Shown: one piece after another, positions 10,987 to 20,129 of the stretch
How the letters are laid out: the number at the start of each line of letters is the position of its first letter
Numbering within the stretch: the stretch's first letter is position 1
DNA from: Tubiluchus corallicola
Lineage: Eukaryota > Priapulida > Priapulimorpha > Priapulimorphida > Tubiluchidae
Reading direction: 5' to 3'
DNA length: 22,697 nucleotides
Assembly: GCA_030141605.1 (NCBI GenBank)
Contig: JAQGDQ010001680.1
Coordinates: forward strand, 1 to 22,697
Translations under genes and position numbers: made by a program
Notes under the pieces: model-generated
Told to the model about the DNA's origin: nothing
The model's database searches: none
What the model saw: the letters and a program-made list of their open reading frames with translations, nothing else

Positions 10987-12078
10987 CTAACATCGGAAGA
11001 GGTGACAAACGAGGCAATGACTGCACATTCGCCTAGTAATCATCAACCATAAACTGGAGAGAATGTGGGCATTCATTACCACTCAATAAAATAGTAAATC
11101 AGCAGCGTGTGCGGGCCGCAAATTCCAAAGGAAGTTTCCTTTGTGATGAATGGAAAAGGTCACCCCATAAGTTCGAGTCTGTAATTATGTCGTATAATGC
11201 AGGTAAGCAGGTAAGCTGGAACACAGGTGGCACAGGTATAGAGGATGATGCCAATGAGTTTTCTGTGCATGTTGTGAATGGAGTTATTAATAGTAAAATG
11301 CAATGTTATCTTTACTCTTTTGTGCAGGAAAAGAGACGCGATTTTCTCGCTCATTTTTGTTGACTAGAATAGAATTTTATTTTTATTTAGAGCAGATTAA
11401 ATTGTACACACAATATTTTCATAATGGTCTATGGTATGTTAATATTAATTAAAACATAAAATAGAACAGAAATGTCTTAAAATTAATCAAAACTAAAAAC
11501 CTACTAAAGTACTAAAACAGATAAATCACAAAATACTTTGTAAAGTTAGATACGGGCTGAAAGCAACAGTTAGATAAAAGTATTAAATTAAACTGATTAA
11601 AGTTCTTTGCAAAATTAATCCTAATTAAAACAAAAACTAAACAAAATTAGGCACAAGTACTAAATTAGGCAAATTACAAAACACCTGGTACAATAAGACA
11701 AAACAAAGATCGGTTTGTAAAATTTCAGTCAATAAATATGTGTTTAAGCGTTAAAATTTAATTAATTAAAATTTTTATGATACATAAAATACAGGAAAAC
11801 ACAACTTTAAAACTTAGTTACGTACAATAAAATGAATGAGTTAAAACAGATAAAAAATCACTAATATTAATGTTAAGAGTATAAAAGCAATTTAAAATCT
11901 TTAAGAGAAGAAATTTTGTTTGCATGAGACATTCTGTAATCAGTTTTAACACACAGCTTCAGTGTGGGCTGGCCACTGTCCTAATGATCTTTTCATAGGA
12001 TATATTTATGTAATTATGCAATTATCCTGATATAAGGAGTATCCTATAATACTATATGCTCTGTATTAAGTTAGTTTG
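10987..12078. other. AT-rich, no supported gene
   Basis: 11109-11363 contains an 84-codon plus frame with tandem GTAAGC words near 11202-11214 and a TTTTGTGCAG acceptor-like site at about 11328. A spliced reading is possible but recognises nothing. From about 11360 to 11900 the plus strand is strongly A-rich with recurring AAATTA words. No gene is supported. Confidence 0.55.
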
Positions 12079-12079
12079 C

Positions 12080-12160
12080 ATATATATATATACAAACACA
12101 CACACACACACATGCATGTATATATATATATAAATGCGCGTGCGTGCGTGTGTGTGTATA
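12080..12160. repeat. compound TA/CA/TG microsatellite
   Basis: The order is (TA)n, (CA)n, ATGCATG, (TA)n, then CGTG/TG repeats. The CA block and the later TG block are complementary, so single strands could fold into a hairpin. The alternating purine-pyrimidine pattern also favours Z-DNA. Confidence 0.95.
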
Positions 12161-12939
12161 CAGCATCACCGCAATAGTCCTAAATAAAGGCAGACGAATA
12201 AAGACTGTACTGATTACGTAATGCACCAAAAACTCTGTGTCAACAGGCAATTGCGTATAGAAGCAGGTCTGAGAAAAAATTTGTAAGTTGAGTATTAATA
12301 TCCCACGGTTCTGCACCTCCAGTAATAACCGAAGATTTTAAAAAAATTGACTAAATATTCTTTGTCTGCTAAGCCCCTTGTTATAGAGTATGCCTTGTAT
12401 TGGGTTAAGCAAACAACGTGGAATGTTTGTGCATTATTCATCATTATCACAAAATTTTGTTTAATTCCGATTAGATTTTCGCAGTAAATAATTAATGGCA
12501 TTAATTTTGTCAAGAAAACATGTTATCAGAACGACAAAGAATTCAATTTTACATTGTTTGAGGGTATTTGAACTAAATTGACCTTTCTTGGCTGTCAAGG
12601 TTCAGGAAGTGTACAGAGTACCTGCATAGAAGTTTAAATCATATTTCCGGAAACACTGAGCTATACTTAATAAGGTAAAACACACCTGAAGAATTTAAAA
12701 TGCATCTGATTAACTGTTCTCTAGAACAAATAAGGAACTGAACCACCCGATGAACTTCCACTAATTAACGTAATTAACTTCGGAAGTTAGCATCTCTAGA
12801 CTCGTTAGCTTCTTTAGAAATAATTTCAAACAAAAGTGCTTGAATAGCTTTGTGTGTTTTGCCGAAAAATATACAATATGCAAATTTGAACAGCATGTAA
12901 TCGGCGAAGTGAGAACCAAGAAGACGTTCTTTTAAGGTG
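12161..12939. other. no recognisable gene
   Basis: AT-rich sequence. Short minus-strand frames at 12071-12316 (overlapping the microsatellite) and 12295-12513 have no recognised motif. Confidence 0.6.
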
Positions 12940-12952
12940 TCGCCATCTAGTA
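12940..12952 (+). promoter_or_regulatory. CTCF-core-like site
   Basis: TCGCCATCTAGTA resembles the invertebrate form of the CTCF core (GCGCCAYCTNNTGG), and it is the weakest of three such words upstream of the carboxypeptidase Q gene. Assigned by motif resemblance only. Confidence 0.2.
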
Positions 12953-13639
12953 AGAGTCAGATTAAACAAGAGGGAGGTGAAGAAACAAATTGATTGTCAT
13001 GTAATATCGTCTCTTAGTATTGAACAATCACTATAAAATATTTTTCAATAGTAATCCAGTTTTTCAGGGTCTAGGCTTTGTTGACTAATTTATATGACTG
13101 TGATTCAAATTTAATTTATTGTAGTATTTCTACATTTTTACAGTCGACTAAACTTGTTTTATCCTCGTAACATCGAATATGCAAAATTTAGGTCAGACAT
13201 TGTCTTCAGCGAAGCAATCAAAGCAAGGATATGAGTTATAGGCATAGGCCAATATTAATCCACGATAACCCTTTACTCAACCATTAAATATAAATATTTA
13301 AAAAGTCACAAAGTACGGTAATAATTTCAACTTGACCAACTAAACAAAAGATTATAAATATGCAATTTTTGAAAGACAATTTTTATTTTCGGCATGCAAA
13401 ATTTAAGGTAAATGAAACGTGCATGTAGTATTACTATTTATGTAATGTAGTTTCACATTGGTCTAGTGCAACTTTCAGCTAAAACACCAGAAACACAATA
13501 ACAAAATAAATTTAATTATAGGAACGCCTGTAAAATTCAATTCCGCTTCCTTTAAAATGCAAATGACCCATTGTATCCTATAATCGCGACTTGAAAAAGA
13601 ACACTGGAAGAAATCGCTTTTGCCGAGTCAAAGACCAAC
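12953..13639. other. no recognisable gene
   Basis: Strongly AT-rich spacer between the microsatellite region and the CpG-richer zone before the carboxypeptidase Q gene. I see no repeats with ends, no exons and no RNA genes. Confidence 0.6.
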
Positions 13640-13652
13640 TTATCGAGCGCTC

Positions 13653-13664
13653 GCGCCATCTGTG
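13653..13664 (+). promoter_or_regulatory. CTCF-core-like site
   Basis: GCGCCATCTGTG matches the GCGCCAYCT core used by invertebrate CTCF. It has the same orientation as the words at 12940 and 13776. Confidence 0.28.
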
Positions 13665-13775
13665 AGGCAAAAACGCATTTGTTCCACAAGAAAGCTCGCG
13701 TAAAGTGCAGTCAGCGAAGCGTACCTGGTTTTTCCACGTTGATCTGACTCACGGTCACGTATTTAATAGCAGCGC

Positions 13776-13790
13776 AGCGCCACCTCTTGG
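13776..13790 (+). promoter_or_regulatory. CTCF-core-like site
   Basis: AGCGCCACCTCTTGG is the best of the three matches to the CTCF core (reverse complement of CCAAGAGGTGGCGCT). It lies about 250 bp before the carboxypeptidase Q start codon. Confidence 0.35.
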
Positions 13791-14042
13791 GTAAACTTCA
13801 ATCTTTCTTTGGCAAATTGCTTTTACAAGGTAGTATTTGCATTTGCTTAATGTCCAAGGCCTACCTAGCAGTGCAAACACCTTAGCATTTCACATAAAGC
13901 AGCAGGTACACTTTAGCACATACTCTAAAGCCTAAAGTAATACAGTGTAAAGTGAATTTTCCACTGTTGTTAATCGACCTAAATTATAACAGATTTACCT
14001 GAATGCTGCGTTTCAATTAGCCTGTAAATTTATGGTTTAAAA

Positions 14043-15461
14043 ATGGCTGGAAATTTCTATAGATACGCAATATTATTTGGTCTAACTGCTAGTGCTGTGA
14101 TTTTTACAAGTGCATTGCTGTTTTCGCAAAGAACTTTGCCAGAAGATGTTATAATTGATGAGCTGAAAGGACCACTAGATGACATAATAGACGATATAAT
14201 TTATGGTGAAGGTAAACACGAATCCTACAACAGAATGGCAGCATTTGTGGACAAGTTTGGAAACAGATTATCTGGAACAGAAAATCTTGAAAAGGCGATC
14301 GATTTCATGCTAGAAGAGTTACGTGATGAAGGTTTTGATAATGTACATGGAGAAAGAGTGTGGGTACCATACTGGGTCAGAGGAGAAGAGAGTTTAACCA
14401 TGTTGTTCCCAAGAAGAAAAAGGCTGGCTCTTTTGGGGTTGGGCACCAGCATTGGTACTCCTACGCTTGGTATAACAGCCAAAGTTCTTGTTGTCAAATC
14501 TTTTAATGAACTACATGATAGAGCAGAGGAAGCCAAAGGGAAAATAGTGGTCTATAACGTGCCGTACACGGGATATGGTGCCACAGTGCAATACAGAAAA
14601 CATGGTGCTGCGGAGGCTGCAAAAGTTGGAGGTGTGGCATCCCTCATACGCTCAGTGACACCTTTCTCAATTTACAGTCCACACACCGGTGCACAAACGT
14701 ATCAAGAAGGTGTTGATAGAATTCCAAGTGCCTGCATAACCATAGAGGACGCTGAGCTACTTCAACGCATGTCCGACAGGGGGCAGCAGGTAGTGCTTAA
14801 ACTGCAAATGGCTGCGGAAGATCGCGAGCCGAAGATGTCGCGAAACACCGTCGCAGAAATTACCGGTTATAAATATCCAGAACAAGTGGTTCTAGTATCA
14901 GGTCACATGGACAGTTGGGACGTTGGTCAAGGTGCCATGGATGATATGGGTGGAGCGATGATTGCAAGAGAAGTTTTGACAGTTGTTAAGAGACTTGGTC
15001 TACGACCCAAAAGAACCATCCGTCTAGTTATGTGGACTGGTGAGGAACAGGGTGTTTATGGGGGTCTTCAGTACTTCAACAGACACAAGAAAAACATTTC
15101 TAACTTTAGTCTTGTGATGGAATCAGACGAGGGAACGTTTCAACCAAACGGCATCGACTTTACCGGACGCAAACAAGCCAGAAGTATCATCAAGAAAATG
15201 GCGTCTGTTCTGAAACGATTAAAAGTGAAAAAACTGGGTTCCAGTTTCAGCGGCCCGGACGTTGACGTGTGGACGAAACACGGTGTCCCGGGGATTTCTC
15301 TGAGCTTCGACAAGGAGACAAATGATCGTTATTTCACATTTCATCACTCAGATGGCGACACTGTGACCGTACAAGATGCAGACTCAATGGATGTGTGCGC
15401 TGCAGTTTTCAGTGTAATAGCTTATGGGGTTGCTAGCTTAGACGAAATCTTACCTCGATGA
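14043..15461 (+). CDS. CPQ: carboxypeptidase Q-like M28 zinc dipeptidase, intronless
   Basis: Encodes 472 residues, the same length as vertebrate carboxypeptidase Q (plasma glutamate carboxypeptidase), a secreted or lysosomal homodimeric enzyme that removes unsubstituted C-terminal residues from small peptides. Residues 8-28 are hydrophobic (signal peptide or anchor). About 143-255 is a protease-associated-like region (KGKIVVYN, AAKVGGVASLIRS). About 265-470 is the M28 catalytic domain. Visible metal and catalytic residues are His288 and Asp290 in SGHMDSWD, Asp300 in GAMDD, the Glu pair in WTGEEQG (334-335), Asp362 in MESDEGTF and His434/435 in FHHSDGDT. All are intact. N-glycosylation sequons lie at 351 and 354. 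The start has a strong context (AAAATGG) and an in-frame stop 18 bases upstream. Vertebrate orthologues are multi-exon, whereas this copy has no intron in the coding region. It reads as functional, with no frameshift. Confidence 0.96.
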   Translation: MAGNFYRYAILFGLTASAVIFTSALLFSQRTLPEDVIIDELKGPLDDIIDDIIYGEGKHESYNRMAAFVDKFGNRLSGTENLEKAIDFMLEELRDEGFDNVHGERVWVPYWVRGEESLTMLFPRRKRLALLGLGTSIGTPTLGITAKVLVVKSFNELHDRAEEAKGKIVVYNVPYTGYGATVQYRKHGAAEAAKVGGVASLIRSVTPFSIYSPHTGAQTYQEGVDRIPSACITIEDAELLQRMSDRGQQVVLKLQMAAEDREPKMSRNTVAEITGYKYPEQVVLVSGHMDSWDVGQGAMDDMGGAMIAREVLTVVKRLGLRPKRTIRLVMWTGEEQGVYGGLQYFNRHKKNISNFSLVMESDEGTFQPNGIDFTGRKQARSIIKKMASVLKRLKVKKLGSSFSGPDVDVWTKHGVPGISLSFDKETNDRYFTFHHSDGDTVTVQDADSMDVCAAVFSVIAYGVASLDEILPR

Positions 15462-15549
15462 TCCATGTCGCGAATACAACACCCTGTCAATGCTCTCTAA
15501 AGTTATTTAACTAATATAAAGATCAAAGATGAAAAGCAGTTTGATGTTA

Positions 15550-15555
15550 AATAAA
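15550..15555 (+). terminator. poly(A) signal of the carboxypeptidase Q gene
   Basis: AATAAA lies 89 bases after the stop codon, followed about 20-35 bases later by a T-rich stretch (TTAGTTTTTTTTAG). This is the expected layout for mRNA 3'-end formation. No genomic poly(A) tract follows. Confidence 0.75.
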
Positions 15556-15734
15556 CTGTTTTTATAAGACATCTTAGTTTTTTTTAGTAGTACAACGGAA
15601 GAAACCCTAAAGCATAGTGACATCACGAAACTTGTGGGCAATTTTCGAATGTCCCTCAAAAGTTATTGATGATTTGTTCAGCGTTAGTGATGATTGCCGA
15701 ATACTGACACAAACGTATGTCACCCAAGGCCAAG

Positions 15735-15860
15735 GCTGGCTGTACGGTCCGGTGCGAAAAAATACCGTACTTTGTACCTTTGAAAGATTCCGTGCCGTAC
15801 CTGCAATGTACTGTATTAGTACGATAAAATATCGTACCGTAATTCCGTACCAAGTGCTTG
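15735..15860. repeat. GTAC-rich patch with short palindromes
   Basis: GTAC or CGTAC words occur about eight times in 120 bp (GTACGGTCCGGTGCG, ACCGTAC, GCCGTACC, TCGTACCG and others), together with the hairpin TACGATA-AAA-TATCGTA. The clustering stands out from the surrounding AT-rich DNA. It may be the end of a decayed transposable element, but no boundaries are visible. Confidence 0.5.
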
Positions 15861-16753
15861 TATGATCTACTACAGAAGTGGCATAAAAATTAATTGTAAA
15901 ACGATAAATTTGTCAATTCTTATTATGAATTTATGCACGATATAAAACAGATCTGCTGTCTGAACTTCCAAACTATTTCTTTTAGTTACAAAAACTATGT
16001 AAAACACGTTTGCTATACATATTATATACAAAGCAGTCTGATGATAATGATTATACCAAGCATAAATGACATTAAAAAACAACAGTTACTTGTTATTTAT
16101 TCTGGAGATGAAAAGTTACTGTTTTGCACAGATCGGCAAAGATGGGCATAAGCGTTTCTCATTAACGACATACATTTTGAATTGTTCTTGCTTCAACAGA
16201 ATCTGCATAGCTTGAGATGTGTAAGAAATTATTACACAATTGTTAGAAAAATAGCAGTTAAAACAACGGTGTTACGTGAATTGGCGTCAAGTTTTGGGAT
16301 TCAATCTGTAAACGAATAAACGTAATTTACGGTAAATAACTGGCCCTTCTAAGCAACTTGTAGCTTTTGCAATCAAAAGGAACCAATTTAGCGATTTTCT
16401 TTGCGCGTGGTCTGTGTTAATTGGAGGAGAACAATAAGTTTCACCCCCACGAGGAAGCAGAATTCATTTACCCCATATTAAACGACTTAATTTTGCTGAT
16501 AGTCAGTTTGTAAAATACGTAAAATATGTAAAATTCAAGTTTAAAGTTATATTTTATTTTTGCACCTGTAATTTGGATTTTCCACTGACACATTTGCCAT
16601 CAACAGCGAATGTTTTTTAACTATCACTGATTGAGTAAGTCATGGCAAATAAAGATGTGACTATACTGTACTATACACTAAGACGTTCCATTTTTTACTA
16701 TGTGCCGAACATACCCGGACAGACCCGAACATTACACACGTGCCAACTTGTCT
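15861..16753. other. no recognisable gene
   Basis: AT-rich sequence downstream of the carboxypeptidase Q gene. Overlapping short frames on both strands (15870-16082 minus, 15933-16151 plus) have no recognised motif. If the minus-strand exon at 16760-16856 is real, this would be its first intron. Confidence 0.55.
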
Positions 16754-16759
16754 ACTCAC

Positions 16760-16856
16760 CAGAGATATTTCCAAATAAGATTTCCTCTATTCCCCCATGA
16801 ATAGCTGAACACAGAATGCAATCACAGTTTCTTAAGTCGACACAAGCAGCCGCCAT
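16760..16856 (-). CDS. candidate first coding exon, product unknown
   Basis: On the minus strand an ATG at 16856 in the context GGAAATGGCGGC opens 32 codons plus one base. That context is close to the TISU/YY1 initiator seen at short-leader metazoan genes. The frame starts MAACVDLRNCDCILC and ends ILFGNIS just before a consensus 5' splice site CTG|GTGAGT (intron from 16759 down). The peptide is Cys-rich early and matches no family I recognise. A CpG-containing GCGGAAATGGCGGC box at the start fits a promoter-proximal exon. Later exons would lie at lower coordinates on the minus strand, and I could not identify any. The gene may extend beyond the window or be a chance arrangement. Confidence 0.4.
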
Positions 16857-17162
16857 TTCCGCTCAAACCTTTCTTGAATATGTTCCCACTCACAAGAATT
16901 CTTTCTTCACTTTTTTCCAGCAGTCGAGTTGATTGTTAGACGCCATGATTACAGGTTTCAACATAAAAAACATGCCGTCCTTCCTATAATTCTCCAGCAA
17001 TGTATAATCACAATTTCCTTTAGTGTTCAAAGTGTTAAACGCTGAACTTTCGTGCTTGAAAAAAAGCCTTTCAGATCTAATAATTGAACTAAAAAATGGC
17101 AATTGTTTCACAAACTTGATGAGTTTGCTTTCAGATATTTCTCTCTAAGTTCATTTTTCAAT
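16857..17162. other. possible upstream region of the minus-strand exon
   Basis: AT-rich sequence lying 5' of the candidate exon at 16760-16856. A 73-codon minus frame (16890-17111) is Lys/Phe-rich and unrecognised. No clear promoter element is visible beyond the GCGGAAATGGCGGC box at the exon itself. Confidence 0.4.
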
Positions 17163-17197
17163 GGCTAAATCATTAGCGCCTTTTAGCTCCTTTTAAT

Positions 17198-17735
17198 TAT
17201 AGGTTTTACACGTCAAATGTAGATACAGGAAAGTTCAAATGTGACTTAGGTAAGTCAAATGTAGACATAGGAATTTCGAATGTGTTTTGGTAACTCAAAT
17301 GTGACTTAGGTAAGTCAAATGTAGACATAGAAATTAGCTCTGCATTAATGAATTAGTTTCTCTCAAGAAACATTGTTTATTTTAAGAATGTATTGTTTTC
17401 TCTAACAGTACGAATGGTATATAAAGTTTGCAGAATATTAGTGAACCTATAACGTTGTTATTTTAACTTAAGAGCAATTATTAAATTGAAATTAAAGAAG
17501 ATTAAATTTAACATCCTTAAACTTTACCACCTATCCACATTTGAGATACCAATGTCACATTTCACTTGACATGTGTCTACATTTGACTTACCAAAAACGC
17601 TAAAAGATTTCTTGAAAACCATTGTTAACACATTTGAACTACCTAAGTCTACATTTGAGCTACCAAGACACATTTGAATTACCAAAATCTACATTTGAGT
17701 TAACGCAGGTCTACATTTGACATGTAAAACCTATA
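17198..17735. mobile_element. palindromic MITE-like element with 20-bp subrepeats
   Basis: The left end TATAGGTTTTACACGTCAAA (17198) and the right end, read inversely, TATAGGTTTTACATGTCAAA (17735) form terminal inverted repeats with one mismatch in the first 20 bases. The left arm holds six TCAAATGT-type words at 17213, 17235, 17255, 17276, 17295 and 17315, about 20 bp apart. The right arm holds eight ACATTTGA-type words (17537 to 17713) in the opposite sense, also about 20 bp apart except for a wider gap after 17579. The centre (about 17340-17520) is AT-rich and unrelated. No transposase is present. Weaker inverted similarity continues outward (CTCCTTTTAATT against AATTATAAGGAAA, and GGCTAAATCATTA at 17164 against TAATGCTTTAGCC at 17866), so the true limits may be wider. 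No clean target duplication was found. Confidence 0.75.
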
Positions 17736-18470
17736 GTAATTATAAGGAAATTAGTAATTATTTCATCTTATACCAAACGTCTGATATGAAAGTGTAGAAA
17801 CATCTGAATACCAGTGAACAATACATCACAGCACTATTCTTATATGACTAAATGATTAAGCGTTTTAATGCTTTAGCCTTTTCTTCTACGTAATAAGTCA
17901 CAAGACTCACTCTATTGCGTCGTAGATAAATCACACACAAAGCTAAGACTGTTCTGTTCTGCATTTCGACACCTCGCCGTTATAATCCTCTTTCATTTGT
18001 AGGTAGGCGATTTCAAATATGTGTCATTAAATGATTACAACACAAAGGCGGACGATTGGCTTATTATACTTATCTCACGCTATTAAAATTTCGATTATGT
18101 GGTGTGAAAAACCGTCTCACCAACCATGAAGAACTAACTGTGTCCTACAACATGGTAAACTGGTTTTGCAAAAGTTGCAATCGAACAAGGAAAGAATCCA
18201 TCATAATGCGAATGAAAATTTCCAACAAAATCCTTAGGTTGTAATCCGTTTAATTACACTTTAATCAGTACGTTATCAGTACTTACTACAAGTTCATATA
18301 TTATTACTATAAGTTCGTTTAATTCTGTTGGCAGAAGCATGTCACAGCCATTAGGTCACGTATTCCTACATTCACAGCCTTTGCGAGTCTTCATACGCAC
18401 AAAAAGTGCAGCCAGAATCAGCTCCTTAAAAAATCTGGATTATCAACTGTCAAGAAACACAGTAGTAACT
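17736..18470. other. no recognisable gene
   Basis: AT-rich sequence. 17848-17878 may be an outer arm of the palindromic element. Two short plus frames (18056-18244 and 18339-18575) have no recognised motif. Confidence 0.55.
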
Positions 18471-18500
18471 AGACATTCTGTCAACAGACATTCTGTCAAC
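18471..18500. repeat. 15-bp tandem duplication
   Basis: AGACATTCTGTCAAC is present twice in direct succession, followed by a partial third word AGACTCAAC. Confidence 0.9.
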
Positions 18501-18852
18501 AGACTCAACGTTCACAAACGTACGTCAGCTCATCTCTATTCTGACTGTTCGATTCACAAATATCCCTCCAATTAGACCTCTGTATTATACTGGGAACGCA
18601 GCGTCAGACATTCAAGACACGACCTTGTAACAAAGATGTTGCCAATCACAGTGGGATATAATTGTGTCAGGTGGCTTAGCGTAAGAATAAGGAACTTCCT
18701 TTTACGATTGGTCTCCTCTTTACTATTCTTCACTAGGAATTGAAATGGTACATTTATGTAAAATTGAACAATATCAACTGTCATCTATCCTCAAGGGGCC
18801 ACTCATTTTAGATCAGGCAAAAACAATAATAAGTCTTTCCACGGTTTCGTTG

Positions 18853-18864
18853 TGCGCAAGCGCA
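18853..18864. promoter_or_regulatory. NRF1-like site
   Basis: TGCGCAAGCGCA differs at one base from the NRF1 palindrome TGCGCATGCGCA, a common element of metazoan CpG promoters. It is 55 bp before a perfect GTCACGTGAC box, in a small CpG-containing patch. Confidence 0.35.
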
Positions 18865-18918
18865 GTTGCTGTAGGCCAAAGGTTAAGTATACCACAGCAA
18901 CGCGTCGTAACTACAACC

Positions 18919-18928
18919 GTCACGTGAC
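18919..18928. promoter_or_regulatory. CLEAR-type E-box GTCACGTGAC
   Basis: A perfect 10-bp palindrome identical to the CLEAR element bound by TFEB/MITF-type bHLH-zip factors, also usable by USF or MYC/MAX. It lies next to the NRF1-like site, and a GTGAGT donor-like word starts at 18931. The three together look like a promoter-proximal region, possibly for a plus-strand gene that includes the exon candidate at 20130-20221. Confidence 0.4.
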
Positions 18929-18931
18929 ATG

Positions 18932-20100
18932 TGAGTAAAGCAAAGCCGTCTGCCGCATGAGTTTAGTAACGTTGTTTTACGTGGGGTTTATTTCATTATG
19001 CATTAGTCTCTGCGTAGAGTGATTTACTAGCAGGATTTTACTTGGGAACAAGAAAAAATGAACTAAGTAAGGTTCTGGCTAGCTGTTAAAACTATTACTG
19101 TTACAATGGCTTGGGCTGCGAGGCGTTGTCAAGTGTACACAATTGCGTTGTCTACTACACTTAACCTTTGACCTTTTCACGATCTTCATCAATCGCTGGA
19201 ACTGTGAATAGGCTTATTCTACGACTGTCATTTCATTCCACTATATACTGTCATAATGAAATATGAAAAATATGAAACAGGGCACAAGAGGAGTTGCTTA
19301 ATCACATTTTTTCGTTATTGCTACCAAAATTATTAAAATTATTTGTAATTGTCGACATACAATTGTTTTGTACGTGTATCATGCGTAGAATTACATGAAT
19401 TCTGTATAGATGTTTACTAGTGTCAATTTGTTTAATCATAACCTGCTTTAAAATGCAGAAAAGCCCAACTTTAATGATTAATTTTTTCTTCTAATTTACA
19501 AACGAATAATGCAGTTCCTCTTTTCTTCCGATTTTTTCTAACAACTTCTGGAAAATACTCTTCAAAAACCGTTGCTTTTTCTTAATATTCGAGTCCAAAC
19601 TAAGGAACAAGTCAGAAAAGGCTAATTCTTACGTCATCATATCGTCATATCGTCATTACGTCAATGGTGGACATTGGGCAGGCAGAATTCCAAAATAAAG
19701 AAATCTGCCCTCAAGACAGGTAAACACAGCAGTAATCCAACAAAAAACTAGACACTCAGTTGTGCTGGAGGTTTTGTCAGCACCACTTCCGAGCTAATTC
19801 TTATGAACTCATTATGAGTGACGATAATCCAACATCTTCCAACGCGACTTGATCAAATAAAAATCTATTCTTTCGCCTGTTAACTTTACACATGATACAA
19901 AAATCAAAGCATCTGCTTAGTGCATCATGATAATCTATTAGAGTTTGTTAAAATTGAAATGATGGATAATAACTCAATTATTAACACAAAAATTACCACC
20001 ATGTAAGAGATAGAATCACATCACACAACGCTGACACGCAACCAGTTTGATAGATGAGTTTATACTAGACAACATCAGAAGAATTTAATTGAAATATTTG
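18932..20100. other. no recognisable gene
   Basis: AT-rich sequence. A local cluster of TCGTCAT and ACGTCA words (about 19630-19662) could be bZIP half-sites or a short slip repeat. It would be intronic if the plus-strand gene model (promoter near 18.9 kb, exon at 20.13 kb) is right. Confidence 0.5.
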
Positions 20101-20129
20101 TCGCCTCTTGCTCATCCTTCCTCCTCCAG

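Larger units (their letters stand above)
13640..13800 (+). promoter_or_regulatory. probable promoter zone of the carboxypeptidase Q gene
   Basis: After kilobases of AT-rich DNA this stretch is locally CpG-rich (CGAGCGCTCGCGCC, GCTCGCG, AGCGAAGCG). It includes a TATA-like TATTTAATA at 13760-13768 and a GTCACGT half E-box at 13755-13761. Two CTCF-core-like words lie inside it (13653-13664 and 13776-13790). The position is about 250-400 bp before the ATG, on the same strand. This is inferred from composition and motifs, and no transcription start is visible. Confidence 0.4.

Noticed and set aside
11167-11180. AGTTCGAGTCT, reminiscent of a tRNA B box
   Set aside because: No A box or acceptor stem at a workable distance, and no cloverleaf can be drawn.
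11109-11470. Two-exon reading using GTAAGC near 11203 and TTTTGTGCAG near 11328
   Set aside because: Both products are unrecognised, the donor is ambiguous between tandem copies, and the second exon soon becomes A-rich low-complexity sequence.
14225-14536. 103-codon minus-strand frame
   Set aside because: Lies antisense within the carboxypeptidase Q coding region, which is clearly the real gene.
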